Below, in pieces: positions 1-8,708 of a stretch of 48,825 nucleotides of DNA. Positions within the stretch are counted from its first letter, which is position 1. Each line of letters begins with the position of its first letter. The DNA comes from Bacteroidales bacterium (GTDB lineage: Bacteria > Bacteroidota > Bacteroidia > Bacteroidales > JAUNSR01), in assembly GCA_030539115.1 (NCBI GenBank), contig JAUNSR010000010.1, forward strand, positions 62,540-111,364, given 5' to 3'. The notes under the pieces were generated by a model that was given only the letters and a program-made list of their open reading frames with translations, had not been told where the DNA came from and searched no databases. The position numbers and the translations under genes are program-made.

Positions 1-2
1 AT

Positions 3-44
3 GAGGCGAAGCTTATCTTATCCAAAGATAATGCAAGCCTATAG
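3..44 (+). other. Possible C-terminal tail of an unidentified upstream gene
   Basis: The third frame is open from the window edge to a TAG ending at 44, and frame 1 is open to a TAA ending at 66. Either could be the end of a gene whose body lies outside the window. The strong terminator at 55-87 directly downstream supports a plus-strand transcript ending here. Too little sequence remains to identify a product or to choose the frame. Confidence 0.25.
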
Positions 45-54
45 TAAAAACAAC

Positions 55-87
55 GTTTCCAAATAAATTTAGGAAACATTTTTTTAT
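55..87 (+). terminator. Intrinsic terminator
   Basis: GTTTCC (55-60) pairs with GGAAAC (72-77) and is followed by an A and a run of T. It would end the transcript of whatever gene enters from the left edge. Confidence 0.7.
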
Positions 88-274
88 TTCTTTAAACATT
101 ATATTATACTTATTTAAACTTCTATTTTTCTTAAAACAATATCTTTAAAGATATGTAAAGTTCAATTTAATATTTTATGAAAAAAAATAGAAAAAAAATT
201 CCTTTTTATCTATCAGAAACTGCGCCACTTAACCTTTCAGCCCATTTATAGCTTGTATTTTTTCCATAAAAACA

Positions 275-305
275 TTTGCAGTTTTAATAAAAACATCTAC
301 CTTTG
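275..305 (+). promoter_or_regulatory. Bacteroidota housekeeping promoter of tRNA-Lys
   Basis: TTTG at 275-278, a 19-base spacer, then TACCTTTG at 298-305. This is an exact match to the Bacteroidota primary-sigma consensus TTTG-N19-TAnnTTTG. Transcription would start about 10-14 bases before the mature tRNA 5' end. Confidence 0.85.
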
Positions 306-325
306 CATCGTTATCAAAGACAAAC

Positions 326-398
326 GACTTTGTAGCTCAGTTGGTAGAGCAAATGACTCTTAATCATTGGGTCGAGGGTTCGAGTCCCTCCAGGGTCA
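326..398 (+). tRNA. tRNA-Lys (anticodon CUU)
   Basis: A complete cloverleaf is visible. The acceptor stem GACTTTG/CAGGGTC pairs with G-U wobbles. The D arm carries AGCTCAGTTGGTAGAGC. The anticodon arm is AATGA-CTCTTAA-TCATT with anticodon CTT. The T arm is GAGGG-TTCGAGT-CCCTC. The discriminator base is A at 398 and CCA is not encoded. It reads AAG codons. Confidence 0.97.
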
Positions 399-402
399 CT
401 TA

Positions 403-432
403 AAGGAATGCTTTTCAAGCATTCCTTTTTTG
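403..432 (+). terminator. Intrinsic terminator after tRNA-Lys
   Basis: AAGGAATGCTT, a TTCA loop, then AAGCATTCCTT and a T run. It lies five bases beyond the tRNA, so the tRNA is a single-gene transcript. Confidence 0.9.
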
Positions 433-546
433 TTTTAAACCGACAATTTCCTATTTACCAGCAGTTTAAACACTTTTTATTTAGAGTAATTATATTCACA
501 CAAAAGACTTAAATTCAATAGATAAGCCAATAAAATGTGCAAATAT

Positions 547-587
547 TCTACCAATTGTCTACCTTTTATTCTACCTTCTGTTCTACC
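547..587. repeat. Four spaced TCTACC hexamers
   Basis: TCTACC starts at 547, 558, 570 and 582, with spacings of 11, 12 and 12 bases, roughly one helical turn. The array begins 150 bases beyond the tRNA-Lys 3' end. No recombinase gene is visible in the window, so a link to integration is only a guess. Confidence 0.5.
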
Positions 588-944
588 ATTATTCCAAAAT
601 CCCCGTTTAAAGTCTAAAACGTATTTATCTGTATAAATCTTTATTTATTATGAAAGAAGATGATTCTTAAAGATTCAACGATATAGCGATAGTTTATATT
701 TTTATAGCTTTGAATTAATAAGATCATTTTCCACAAATGATTATCAATCTATTAATTCATCATATTGATCTAAGATGAGACATAAAGACTATTATAATTT
801 TAAATATGTATAGATATAAAAGCATTAAGATATTTATATAGATTAATTGAATCTCTTTCATTTTTATTCACTCCTCCAATCAGTGTCATCCATTATTTTC
901 AAAAAAGCAACGTCAATTTTTTAGTATCAATTATCAAAAATCAA

Positions 945-1017
945 AATTTTCATCAGTCATTTGCATATTTTATTTAGATTTTTAGTAAAAATGACTGATT
1001 AAAATTGCCAAATCGAT
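945..1017 (+). promoter_or_regulatory. Bipartite inverted repeat plus ATTGCCAA/ATCGAT boxes, copy A
   Basis: The left arm (945-962) and right arm (989-1006) are 18-base inverted repeats with one mismatch, centred on ATCAGTC/GACTGAT and separated by 26 bases. ATTGCCAA (1004-1011) and ATCGAT (1012-1017) follow directly. A related module in the same gene-relative orientation lies upstream of the DUF6528-like gene (19680-19786). It is probably a regulator-binding region for the aldolase-GH92 operon, about 610 bases before the first codon. Confidence 0.6.
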
Positions 1018-1625
1018 GATGAAAATTAGTTTAATGGTAATTAAATTCAATTTTTCTCAGTAGAAAATTTTTAAAATCAAGATTTAAATTATTTTATTAT
1101 TTATACTATACTGATTTCCAAGTCATTAACCTCGAAAAATAAAGTTAGGCAATTTTGAATGTCAAATATGACAAATACCCATAAAAAACACCTTTACAAA
1201 AGGCTTAAAACCATTAATATTCATTTATATATTTATTATAATTTCAAATCAGAAAATAATAATTTATTATAATCAGAAAATAGGTCTATATCCAATAAAT
1301 TATTTTAATTTCCAAACAGATTCCACCAACTTAAAACGGCCAAAAAAAATCCAAAAAAACATTTCAGAAAATATATTTAATAAAACAAGACAATTTATAC
1401 AGTCTAATTAAAATATAAATTTTAATTTTAGAGGTAGTAAATTGATAGATAAAGAATTAATTTTTTTTTGCAGGAATTGGCTCTTTAATTTCATACCTTA
1501 GAATCGATACGGACAATAGTTCCAATACCGGATAAACATTTACACATAAAAGTGCAGATTTAAATAATAATATTCACAGCGAAGATAAATCCAACGAAAA
1601 ACAATTTTTTCTTAAACTAATATAT

Positions 1626-2483
1626 ATGTTAATATCTTATAAAACTATTCTCGACAATGCCTTTAAAGATGGGTATGCCGTAGGTGCCTTTAATTGTTTA
1701 AGCCTTGAAAACGTAATTGGTGTAATAAAGGCTGCTGAAAAGCTTAATTCTCCTGTTATTCTACAACTTGCAGAGGTTCAATTTCCATATTCTCCCATGG
1801 AGCTTATGGCTCCGATTTTTCTTGAAGCAGCAAAACGCAGCAAAGTTCCTGTAGCTGTTCATTTAGATCATGGACAAAGTTTTGAGACATGCGCCAGGGC
1901 AATAAGCCTTGGCTTCAACAGTGTGATGTTTGACGGAGCATCTCTTCCTTATGAAGATAACATTGCTATAACATCTCAAGTTGTAAAGATGGCAAAAGCT
2001 GCCGATGTTGATGTAGAAGCTGAGCTTGGAAAAGTTGGCGACACAACTGAAGTATTGACAAACAAGCCAAATGAAATGAATGATGACATTTTCACCAATG
2101 TTGAGCAGTCGGCAGATTTCATTGAAAAAACAGGCATCGATGCCCTTGCTATAGCTATAGGCAATTTACATGGCAATTACATTGCCACACCAAAGCTAAA
2201 CATAAAAAGATTGGCTGAGATAAGGGAGAAAAACAATCTTCCATTGGTGCTTCATGGAGGTTCCGGCACAAGCGAAGAGGATTTTAAATCATGCGTACAC
2301 AACGGCATAGCAAAAATCAATGTTGCAACTGCAATGCAAATGGCTGTAGCAAAGAAGATAAAAGATTATGTCAACAATAATGAGAAAAACAATTATATAG
2401 ATATGAAATGGCTTATGATTGAGGCCTCTGAAGAGACAGCAGAATATCATATAAGGCTTTTTGAGAGCCAAGGAAAAGCCTAA
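1626..2483 (+). CDS. Class II fructose/tagatose-bisphosphate aldolase family protein
   Basis: Zinc-dependent TIM-barrel aldolase of 285 residues, normal for the KbaY/GatY/Fba family. Visible family residues are the HLDHG motif at 79-83 (catalytic D81, zinc ligand H82), E133, zinc ligands H182 and H210, and the phosphate-binding GGSG at 211-214. The usual glycine-rich E-x-G-x-x-G-G segment is altered (ELGKVGDT, 133-140), so substrate preference is uncertain. It is the first gene of a five-gene plus-strand cluster, 36 bases before a PfkB kinase, which suggests it cleaves the ketose phosphate made by that kinase (fructose 1-phosphate, fructose or tagatose bisphosphate, or a pentulose 1-phosphate). 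Family assignment is firm; the exact substrate is inferred. Confidence 0.9.
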   Translation: MLISYKTILDNAFKDGYAVGAFNCLSLENVIGVIKAAEKLNSPVILQLAEVQFPYSPMELMAPIFLEAAKRSKVPVAVHLDHGQSFETCARAISLGFNSVMFDGASLPYEDNIAITSQVVKMAKAADVDVEAELGKVGDTTEVLTNKPNEMNDDIFTNVEQSADFIEKTGIDALAIAIGNLHGNYIATPKLNIKRLAEIREKNNLPLVLHGGSGTSEEDFKSCVHNGIAKINVATAMQMAVAKKIKDYVNNNEKNNYIDMKWLMIEASEETAEYHIRLFESQGKA

Positions 2484-2519
2484 ACACATGTCCACATTAA
2501 TATCTTAAAAAATAATACC

Positions 2520-3518
2520 ATGAGAAAGGGAATTGTTTCGGCAGGCAATTGGCTTGTCGATTCAGTAAAAATGATAGAGAAATACCCCTCTCCGGGCAAT
2601 CTTATCACTATCGAGTCTATTGAAGTCGGAGCCGGTGGGTGCTCTCACAATGTTTTGGTCGATTTGGCTAAGATGAAAGCTGATATTCCTTTATATGCCG
2701 GAGGATGTATAGGAAATGATGCCAACGGCAAATACATTATCGAGCAGATAAAAAGCAATAATATTGATGGTCAGTTTATGACTGTCATTCCTGGAGAACT
2801 TACCTCCTACACCGATGTAATGGCTGAAAAGGGTGGTAAATCACGAACATATTTTCATTATCGGGGAGCAAATGCTTGGCTTGATATAAAACATCTTGAG
2901 AATATTGACACTAATGCCAAAATCTTTCATCTTGGATACCTGCTGCTGCTTGACAAATTAGATTCTTACGACAACGAATATAAAGTAAGGGCAGCAAGAG
3001 CGCTAAAAATGCTTCAAGAAAAGGGTTACAAAACCTCTGTAGATGTTGTTTCAGAAGAGAGCGACCGTTTTGCAAAAATTATCGTTCCTTGCCTTCCATA
3101 CATAAATTATTTAATAATAAATGAGATTGAGGCTGCCCAGTGCTGTGGTATAAGAATTAGAGAGGATGACGATTCTTATAGTCTTGACAATTTAAAAAGA
3201 GCAGCTAAATTTTTGCTTGACAACGGAGTTAACGAGCAGGTGACTATCCATTTTCCTGAAGGTGGCTATACGATTACAAAAGCCGGCAAAGAGGCATTTA
3301 TTGAGTCCTATAAATTACCTTCAAAAGATATTGTATCAACTGTTGGTGCAGGCGATGCATTTTGTGCGGGTATGCTCTATTCAATACATGAAAACTATTC
3401 AATAGAAAAGGCACTTCAATTTGCAAGTGCATCAGCCAGATTTAATCTTCTAAATGCCACTTGCACAGGAGGTGCTCCGGATATTAATCATATAAACAGC
3501 TTTATTCAACATATTTAA
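2520..3518 (+). CDS. PfkB-family carbohydrate kinase
   Basis: Ribokinase-fold sugar kinase, 332 residues. The N-terminal sugar-binding signature GAGGCSHN lies at 37-44, NE at 201-202, and the C-terminal PfkB signature GAGDAF at 276-281 with catalytic base D279. The likely reaction is ATP-dependent phosphorylation of a ketose such as fructose or a pentulose, supplied by the isomerase encoded 13 bases downstream and consumed by the aldolase upstream. I cannot tell from sequence whether it phosphorylates C1 or C6. Close spacing on both sides indicates one operon. Confidence 0.9.
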   Translation: MRKGIVSAGNWLVDSVKMIEKYPSPGNLITIESIEVGAGGCSHNVLVDLAKMKADIPLYAGGCIGNDANGKYIIEQIKSNNIDGQFMTVIPGELTSYTDVMAEKGGKSRTYFHYRGANAWLDIKHLENIDTNAKIFHLGYLLLLDKLDSYDNEYKVRAARALKMLQEKGYKTSVDVVSEESDRFAKIIVPCLPYINYLIINEIEAAQCCGIRIREDDDSYSLDNLKRAAKFLLDNGVNEQVTIHFPEGGYTITKAGKEAFIESYKLPSKDIVSTVGAGDAFCAGMLYSIHENYSIEKALQFASASARFNLLNATCTGGAPDINHINSFIQHI

Positions 3519-3530
3519 ATCTTTATACAC

Positions 3531-4205
3531 ATGAAAAGGTCAGTAATTAATAAAACAATCAATGAAGCCATCGACTTCATGAACACAAATAATTTTAAAC
3601 TTCCTGCTTGGGCAAAAGCCACTCCCGAAGATTGGGCAAAATTTGCCAAAATGGACAACTACAGCGAAATAATAGACCATCAGTTGGGCTGGGATATAAC
3701 AGATTTCGGAAAAAATAAATTCGATGAGGAGGGATTGACCCTTTTCACAATAAGAAATGGATCATTAAAAGACGGAAGCACCGGCAAAACTTATTGCGAA
3801 AAAATAATGATTGCACAGGTTAACCAAAAGACACCGACCCATTTTCATTGGAATAAGATGGAGGACATTATAAACAGAGGTGGAGGCAAATTGGCTATTC
3901 AGCTATGGAAAGCTACAGCTGATGAGAAAAAAAGCGATGAAAGTTTAAATGTAAGAATTGACGGTGTTTCTCACACCATTAAGGCAGGAGAGATCGTTCA
4001 CCTCGAAAACGGAGAAAGCATAACACTTGAGCCTTATGTATATCATTGCTTTTGGGCAGAAGATAAACCATGCCTTATAGGGGAGGTTTCAAAAGTTAAT
4101 GATGATAATGCCGACAACAGATTTTATGAGTCTTTAGGCCGCTTCCCTGAAATTGAGGAGGATGAACCCAAACAGTATGTTCTATGCAATGAATACCCAA
4201 AGTGA
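3531..4205 (+). CDS. D-lyxose/D-mannose isomerase family cupin (lyx_isomer)
   Basis: A 224-residue cupin matching the length and fold of D-lyxose ketol-isomerases such as the E. coli YdaE type. The metal-binding set is clear: H104 and H106 in THFHW, E111 in the following KMED, and H172 in YHCFW, with QLW at 124-126. Characterised family members interconvert D-lyxose/D-xylulose and D-mannose/D-fructose. Next to a GH92 alpha-mannosidase-like gene and a PfkB kinase, conversion of released mannose to fructose is the most economical role. It is cytoplasmic, with no signal peptide. The next gene starts 19 bases after its stop. Confidence 0.85.
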   Translation: MKRSVINKTINEAIDFMNTNNFKLPAWAKATPEDWAKFAKMDNYSEIIDHQLGWDITDFGKNKFDEEGLTLFTIRNGSLKDGSTGKTYCEKIMIAQVNQKTPTHFHWNKMEDIINRGGGKLAIQLWKATADEKKSDESLNVRIDGVSHTIKAGEIVHLENGESITLEPYVYHCFWAEDKPCLIGEVSKVNDDNADNRFYESLGRFPEIEEDEPKQYVLCNEYPK

Positions 4206-4224
4206 TAATCAAGCATTATATTTT

Positions 4225-6447
4225 ATGAAATACTTAATATTAAGCCTGAGTATAATCAGTTCAGGCTTTCTTTCTTCCTGCAATGGTGAAATCCAAAAGA
4301 AAGAACCGGTTGATTATGTCAACAATCGAATTGGAAACATCAGTCATCTTCTTGTACCGACTTTTCCCACTTGCCAACTGCCAAACAGCATGTTAAGAAT
4401 GATTCCGGAGCATAATGAGTTTGTAACAGACAGAATGAATGGCCTTCCTTTAAATGTTCCCTCCCATAGACAGGGCTCAGTGCTTTTATTGATGCCCTAT
4501 TGCGGCAATGAAAAGGATATTCCATCAAATATCTCATACAGGTATGATCAGGAAAAGACCTATCCATATTATTATTCTGTTCTTTTAGATGATTATGGAA
4601 TATTTACTGAATTCGCTCCTGCAAAACAGTCTGCAATATATTCATGCACCTTTGAAGAGCCCGGAGAAAGAATTATTCAGTTAAAAACTACAGGTAAGGG
4701 AGAAATCAGTGCAAATGGCAATGTGCTGTCAGGCTATGACGTATATCATAACATTAAGCATTATTTCTATATGGAGTTTAATGAAACACCTATATCTGTT
4801 GCCAATAAAGAGAATGGAAGAGCATACTTGAAATTTGACGACAAAATCAATAACGTTAAACTTCGCTATGGAATCTCTTTTATAGATGCAGATCAGGCAA
4901 AAAAGAATTTAGAGAAGGAGATAAAAGACTATGATTTGCAGAGTGTTTCAAAAAACGCTCGCAATGAATGGAATAAAGCTCTTGGTAAAATAGATATCGA
5001 GGGTGGCACAGAAGATGAAAAGACAGTCTTTTATACCGCTTTGTATCGATCTCATGAAAGAATGATAAATATTTCTGAAGATGGACGTTATTTCAGTGGT
5101 TTTGACAACCAGGTTCATCAGGATGATGGAGTTCCTTTTTGGACTGACGACTGGATTTGGGACACCTATCATGCTCTGCACCCTTTACAAACAATTCTTA
5201 ATCCTGCTCAAGAGGAGGAAAAGCTTGTTTCATATTTGAGAATGTATGATCATTCCGGCTGGATGCCAACTTTCCCTTGCGTTTTTGGAGATGCACATTG
5301 CATGAATGGCAATCACTCAACAGCAATATTTGCAGATGCTTTGGCGAAAGATCTGAAATTTGATATTAGAAAAGCCTATGAAGCTCTTAACAATACCGTC
5401 TTAAATGAAACTATGATTCCTTGGTGCAGGGCGCCAAAGACTGAGCTTGATGATTTTTATCATCAGAACGGTTGGTTTCCGGCTCTTCATCCTGATGAAA
5501 AGGAGACAGTAGAGGGTGTAAGCGAATTTGAACAAAGAGAAGCTGTGGCTGTCACTCAGGCTGCCTCTTATGATGATTGGTGCATCTCTCGTTTGGCAAA
5601 AGAGCTTGGCGATAAGGATGGATACAATTTTCATATTAAAAGGGCTTATAACTACAGGAACCTTTTCAATAAGGAAACAGGCTTTTTCCATCCTAAAGAT
5701 AAGGACGGTAATTTTATCGAACCATTTGATTACATATTTTCAGGAGGTATAGGTGCAAGAGCCTATTATGATGAAAATAATGCCTGGACATATATTTGGA
5801 ATGTTCATCATAACATGGCCGATCTGATAGACCTTTTTGATGGGAAAGAGAAATTCATAAACAAACTTGACCAGCTTTTTAATGAAGGTATGCACCGTTC
5901 CAAATGGACATACTATGCTGTTCATCCCGATGCAACAGGAAATGTTGGACAGTTTGTTATGGGTAACGAACCGAGTTTCCATATTCCGTATCTTTATAAT
6001 TATGTTTCACAACCGTGGAAGACACAAAAGAGAATAAGAATGTTAATGGAGAGTTGGTTTAGAAATGATTTAATGGGTATTTGCGGTGATGAAGATGGTG
6101 GTGGAATGTCTGCATTTTATGTTTTCTCTGCTATGGGATTCTATCCTGCAACTACAGGTTTACCCTATTATGTAATAGGAAGTCCTTTATTTGACAAGTC
6201 AACCATCAATCTTGACAATGGAAAGAAATTTACTGTTATTGCAAGAAACAATTCTCATGACAACAAGTATATCCAATCGGCAACCTTAAACGGAGAAAAG
6301 CTCGACAGGACATATTTCTCACATAAAGATATTATGGAGGGAGGAACTTTGATACTTGAAATGGGTAATCGACCAAATAAAAAATGGGCTGTTTCTCAAG
6401 ATGCTGTTCCTCCATCTGAGGGGATAGAAATTAAGTTAATGAATTAA
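4225..6447 (+). CDS. GH92 family alpha-mannosidase-like lipoprotein
   Basis: Secreted glycoside hydrolase of 740 residues. The start at 4225 is preferred over upstream in-frame ATGs that overlap the isomerase gene, because it gives a clean lipoprotein signal with the lipid-attachment cysteine at residue 19 (FLSSC). GH92 landmarks are WTDDWIWDTYHALHP, GNEP at 580-583 (general-acid region) and GDEDGGG at 621-627 followed by MSAFYVFSAMGFYP (general-base region). GH92 enzymes are calcium-dependent exo-alpha-mannosidases. The N-terminal segment (GNISHLLVPTFP) departs from the usual IGTGG start and marks a distinct subgroup whose linkage preference I cannot assign. It probably acts at the cell surface or in the periplasm and supplies mannose to the cytoplasmic genes before it. 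Confidence 0.88.
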   Translation: MKYLILSLSIISSGFLSSCNGEIQKKEPVDYVNNRIGNISHLLVPTFPTCQLPNSMLRMIPEHNEFVTDRMNGLPLNVPSHRQGSVLLLMPYCGNEKDIPSNISYRYDQEKTYPYYYSVLLDDYGIFTEFAPAKQSAIYSCTFEEPGERIIQLKTTGKGEISANGNVLSGYDVYHNIKHYFYMEFNETPISVANKENGRAYLKFDDKINNVKLRYGISFIDADQAKKNLEKEIKDYDLQSVSKNARNEWNKALGKIDIEGGTEDEKTVFYTALYRSHERMINISEDGRYFSGFDNQVHQDDGVPFWTDDWIWDTYHALHPLQTILNPAQEEEKLVSYLRMYDHSGWMPTFPCVFGDAHCMNGNHSTAIFADALAKDLKFDIRKAYEALNNTVLNETMIPWCRAPKTELDDFYHQNGWFPALHPDEKETVEGVSEFEQREAVAVTQAASYDDWCISRLAKELGDKDGYNFHIKRAYNYRNLFNKETGFFHPKDKDGNFIEPFDYIFSGGIGARAYYDENNAWTYIWNVHHNMADLIDLFDGKEKFINKLDQLFNEGMHRSKWTYYAVHPDATGNVGQFVMGNEPSFHIPYLYNYVSQPWKTQKRIRMLMESWFRNDLMGICGDEDGGGMSAFYVFSAMGFYPATTGLPYYVIGSPLFDKSTINLDNGKKFTVIARNNSHDNKYIQSATLNGEKLDRTYFSHKDIMEGGTLILEMGNRPNKKWAVSQDAVPPSEGIEIKLMN

Positions 6448-6504
6448 AGAAGAATTATTTTAAATGTTTTAAGCAATATTTTTTAAATTGCACTCAATAA
6501 TAAG

Positions 6505-6537
6505 TTGACATCTATTATAAATGGATGTCAATTTATT
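6505..6537 (+). terminator. Hairpin terminator or attenuator between GH92 and phosphoesterase genes
   Basis: TTGACATC (6505-6512) pairs with GATGTCAA (6524-6531), extended by two further pairs, followed by TTTATTTAT. It may end or attenuate the GH92 transcript. It also shows that an in-frame TTG at 6505 is not the start of the next gene. Confidence 0.65.
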
Positions 6538-6636
6538 TATATAGACAATCAGAAAATTAATATACCAATCTCAACAAGTAGATATTTACTATTATTGAGA
6601 ATATACATTTATCTTAAAAATTCAAATACCACATTT

Positions 6637-8538
6637 ATGAGGACTTTAAATTACAATAAGATTTCAACCATAAAATATGCAGCGTGCATATTTATTTTAA
6701 GCTTTTGGTTTTCGGCTTCTGCCTTTGGCGAAGACCTGAAATTTATTCTTTTGACAGACCTTCATATTACTCCGGGAAACAATCAGGATAAGATTTTTCC
6801 TGATATAATAAAAGCTGTTGAGGATATGAATCCCGAATTTATAATTATTGCAGGCGATTTAACCAATCAAGGGAATAATATAGAGCTTGAGAATGTTGCA
6901 AAGAGACTTTCAGGATTTAAAAAGAAAATTTATGTTCTTCCGGGCAATCATGAGACAACTTGGTCTGAAAGTGCAGGAAAGACCTATAAACAGCTTCTTG
7001 GAGATGATAGATTTGTTGTTGAGACTAAAGACTATACTCTTTGCGGAATAAATACGGGGCCGTTTATGAGGATGAGTGACGGTCATGTTAAGGCTGAAGA
7101 CATCATTTGGCTGAAAAGTTTAAAAAGCGAAAAGCCTGTCATATTTATCTCTCACTATCCACTTAATGATGGATTGGGAAATTTCACATCCCTTACTCCT
7201 ATTTTAAAGAATCTAAATACAAAAGTTGCTTTTTGCGGGCATGAACACAGGTTTTATCTTTATAATACAGACTCAATCCCTCAGATAGTTTGCAATGCGT
7301 TGTTGTCAGGCGAAAATGAATGGGGCTTTTCTTTAATTACAATAAATGAAAATGAGGCAAAATGCAAATATTTCACATTAAACAAAGAAGATAATTTAAA
7401 TGGGAAGGATATTTATAAGAGCGTAGCCAAAGATTCTATGGTTATTGATTTTGAAACAAAAAATTGGGCCAAAAACACCGGCTTGACTCCTTATCCAGAA
7501 CAAAATGGAGGAGCTCTTCCTGAGAATTGGAGTCATGAAATGGTGATAAAAGAGGAGGCTTCGCTCTTTACCGGTATTTGCATTGATGACAATAAAATGA
7601 TGTATGGTACTTCTGACGGGAGAATGATTTGCAGAAACATTGATAATGGCAATCTTATTTGGAGTTATCCAACAGGACATCCTCTATACTCTACCCCTGT
7701 AGTTTGGAAAAATATTGTAATGTTTGGAAGCTGCCGGAATGAAGTTGTGGCACTTGATATTAATTCAGGTAAAAAAGTTTGGAGCGTACCAACAAAAGCT
7801 CCTGTTACCTCAGATCCTGCAATTGCAAACAATAAACTTTTTATTGGAGCAGGAACAGGCAGGTTTATGAAGATTAATCCAAAAAACGGAAAAGTCGAAT
7901 GGAGTTTTGATGGAATAAGAGAAAATGGAAGGCTTCAGGGAGCTCCAGCAATTAAGGATGGTCATGTAGTGTTTGGTGCATGGGATACTTATCTTTATTG
8001 CCTTAACGAAAAGACAGGTGAATTGATATGGAAATGGAATAATGGTAAAACTGTCGATTTGTATTCTCCCGGCAATGTGGTGCCTGTGGTAACTGACAAT
8101 AGGGTTCTTCTTGTAGCCCCCGACAGATATTTTACTATTCTTGATTTAAAAACAGGAAATCAACTTTCAAGAACTAAAAAATATACAATCAGAGAGTCTT
8201 TGGCTTATGATGAGAAAACAAAGCATGCTTTTGGAAAGACAATGGATGGAGAATTGGTGTGCGTTCCTTTTCCTTCCGACTCAGTCTATAATGAAAGCGT
8301 GGTTGACATGAAGATGGGTTATGAACACAATCCTTGCATGGCATTTATATCTGATGGAATTGTATATTCAGGCTCAAGAAAAGGTGAAATTGTATTGACA
8401 ACAAGCAAAGACAACCAATTTGTAGGAATAGTAAAATGCGGGAATTCTTCAGTCCTTAATTTTGCAAGGAGAAAGAACGGTGAGGTTTTTGCTCTTCTTA
8501 CAGAGGGGACTATATGGAAGTTTAGTAAAAAGAAATAA
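6637..8538 (+). CDS. Secreted metallophosphoesterase with PQQ-type beta-propeller
   Basis: A two-domain exported protein of 633 residues, starting at 6637 where a hydrophobic signal peptide (about 13-30, ending SASAFG) begins properly. The N-terminal calcineurin-like phosphoesterase has D41-x-H43, GD at 73-74, GNHE at 103-106, a later SHYP and CGHEH; these are the di-metal ligands. The C-terminal half (about 300-633) contains outer-membrane PQQ-like blades with repeats of the type 'DxxxGxxxW' (GNLIWSY, GKKVWSV, GKVEWSF, GELIWKW). Such fusions occur in polysaccharide loci. The substrate is unknown; removal of phosphate or phosphodiester groups from glycans is one possibility. It follows GH92 on the same strand but is separated by a hairpin. 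Confidence 0.82.
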   Translation: MRTLNYNKISTIKYAACIFILSFWFSASAFGEDLKFILLTDLHITPGNNQDKIFPDIIKAVEDMNPEFIIIAGDLTNQGNNIELENVAKRLSGFKKKIYVLPGNHETTWSESAGKTYKQLLGDDRFVVETKDYTLCGINTGPFMRMSDGHVKAEDIIWLKSLKSEKPVIFISHYPLNDGLGNFTSLTPILKNLNTKVAFCGHEHRFYLYNTDSIPQIVCNALLSGENEWGFSLITINENEAKCKYFTLNKEDNLNGKDIYKSVAKDSMVIDFETKNWAKNTGLTPYPEQNGGALPENWSHEMVIKEEASLFTGICIDDNKMMYGTSDGRMICRNIDNGNLIWSYPTGHPLYSTPVVWKNIVMFGSCRNEVVALDINSGKKVWSVPTKAPVTSDPAIANNKLFIGAGTGRFMKINPKNGKVEWSFDGIRENGRLQGAPAIKDGHVVFGAWDTYLYCLNEKTGELIWKWNNGKTVDLYSPGNVVPVVTDNRVLLVAPDRYFTILDLKTGNQLSRTKKYTIRESLAYDEKTKHAFGKTMDGELVCVPFPSDSVYNESVVDMKMGYEHNPCMAFISDGIVYSGSRKGEIVLTTSKDNQFVGIVKCGNSSVLNFARRKNGEVFALLTEGTIWKFSKKK

Positions 8539-8636
8539 GATTAATAAGAAATATTTTATTACTTAAATATTTAGAAGCTTTAGACTTGTTATTTCCGTTT
8601 GGACAGCGGATAATGATTTTAAAATATTATTTATAT

Positions 8637-8676
8637 AAAAAGACCTGCAGTAAAAAATTAACTTGCAGGTCTTTTA
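8637..8676. terminator. Bidirectional terminator between convergent genes
   Basis: AAAAAGACCTGCA (8637-8649) pairs with TGCAGGTCTTTT (8664-8675). A and T runs flank the stem on both sides, so it can serve both the plus-strand phosphoesterase gene and the minus-strand barrel gene. Confidence 0.85.
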
Positions 8677-8708
8677 TCTATTATTTAGTAAAAATGATAT
8701 CCTATTTA

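Larger units (their letters stand above)
433..1625. other. Long AT-rich intergenic region with regulatory elements
   Basis: About 1.2 kb without a credible gene. It contains four spaced TCTACC hexamers (547-587), a bipartite inverted repeat with trailing boxes (945-1017) and a short palindrome TGTCA-AATA-TGACA (1160-1173). The sugar operon begins at 1626. A near-consensus -7 box (TACCTTAG, 1494-1501) lacks a TTTG at the right distance, so I do not call a promoter from it. Confidence 0.6.

Noticed and set aside
541..600. TCTACC repeats as a CRISPR array
   Set aside because: The unit is six bases with five- to six-base spacers, far too short for CRISPR, and there are no cas genes.
4153..4224. 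N-terminal extension of the GH92 protein overlapping the isomerase gene
   Set aside because: The extension would bury the lipoprotein signal that begins at 4225.
6505..6636. Upstream start for the phosphoesterase protein
   Set aside because: The first codon would be a TTG in a terminator-like hairpin, and the start at 6637 places the signal peptide correctly.
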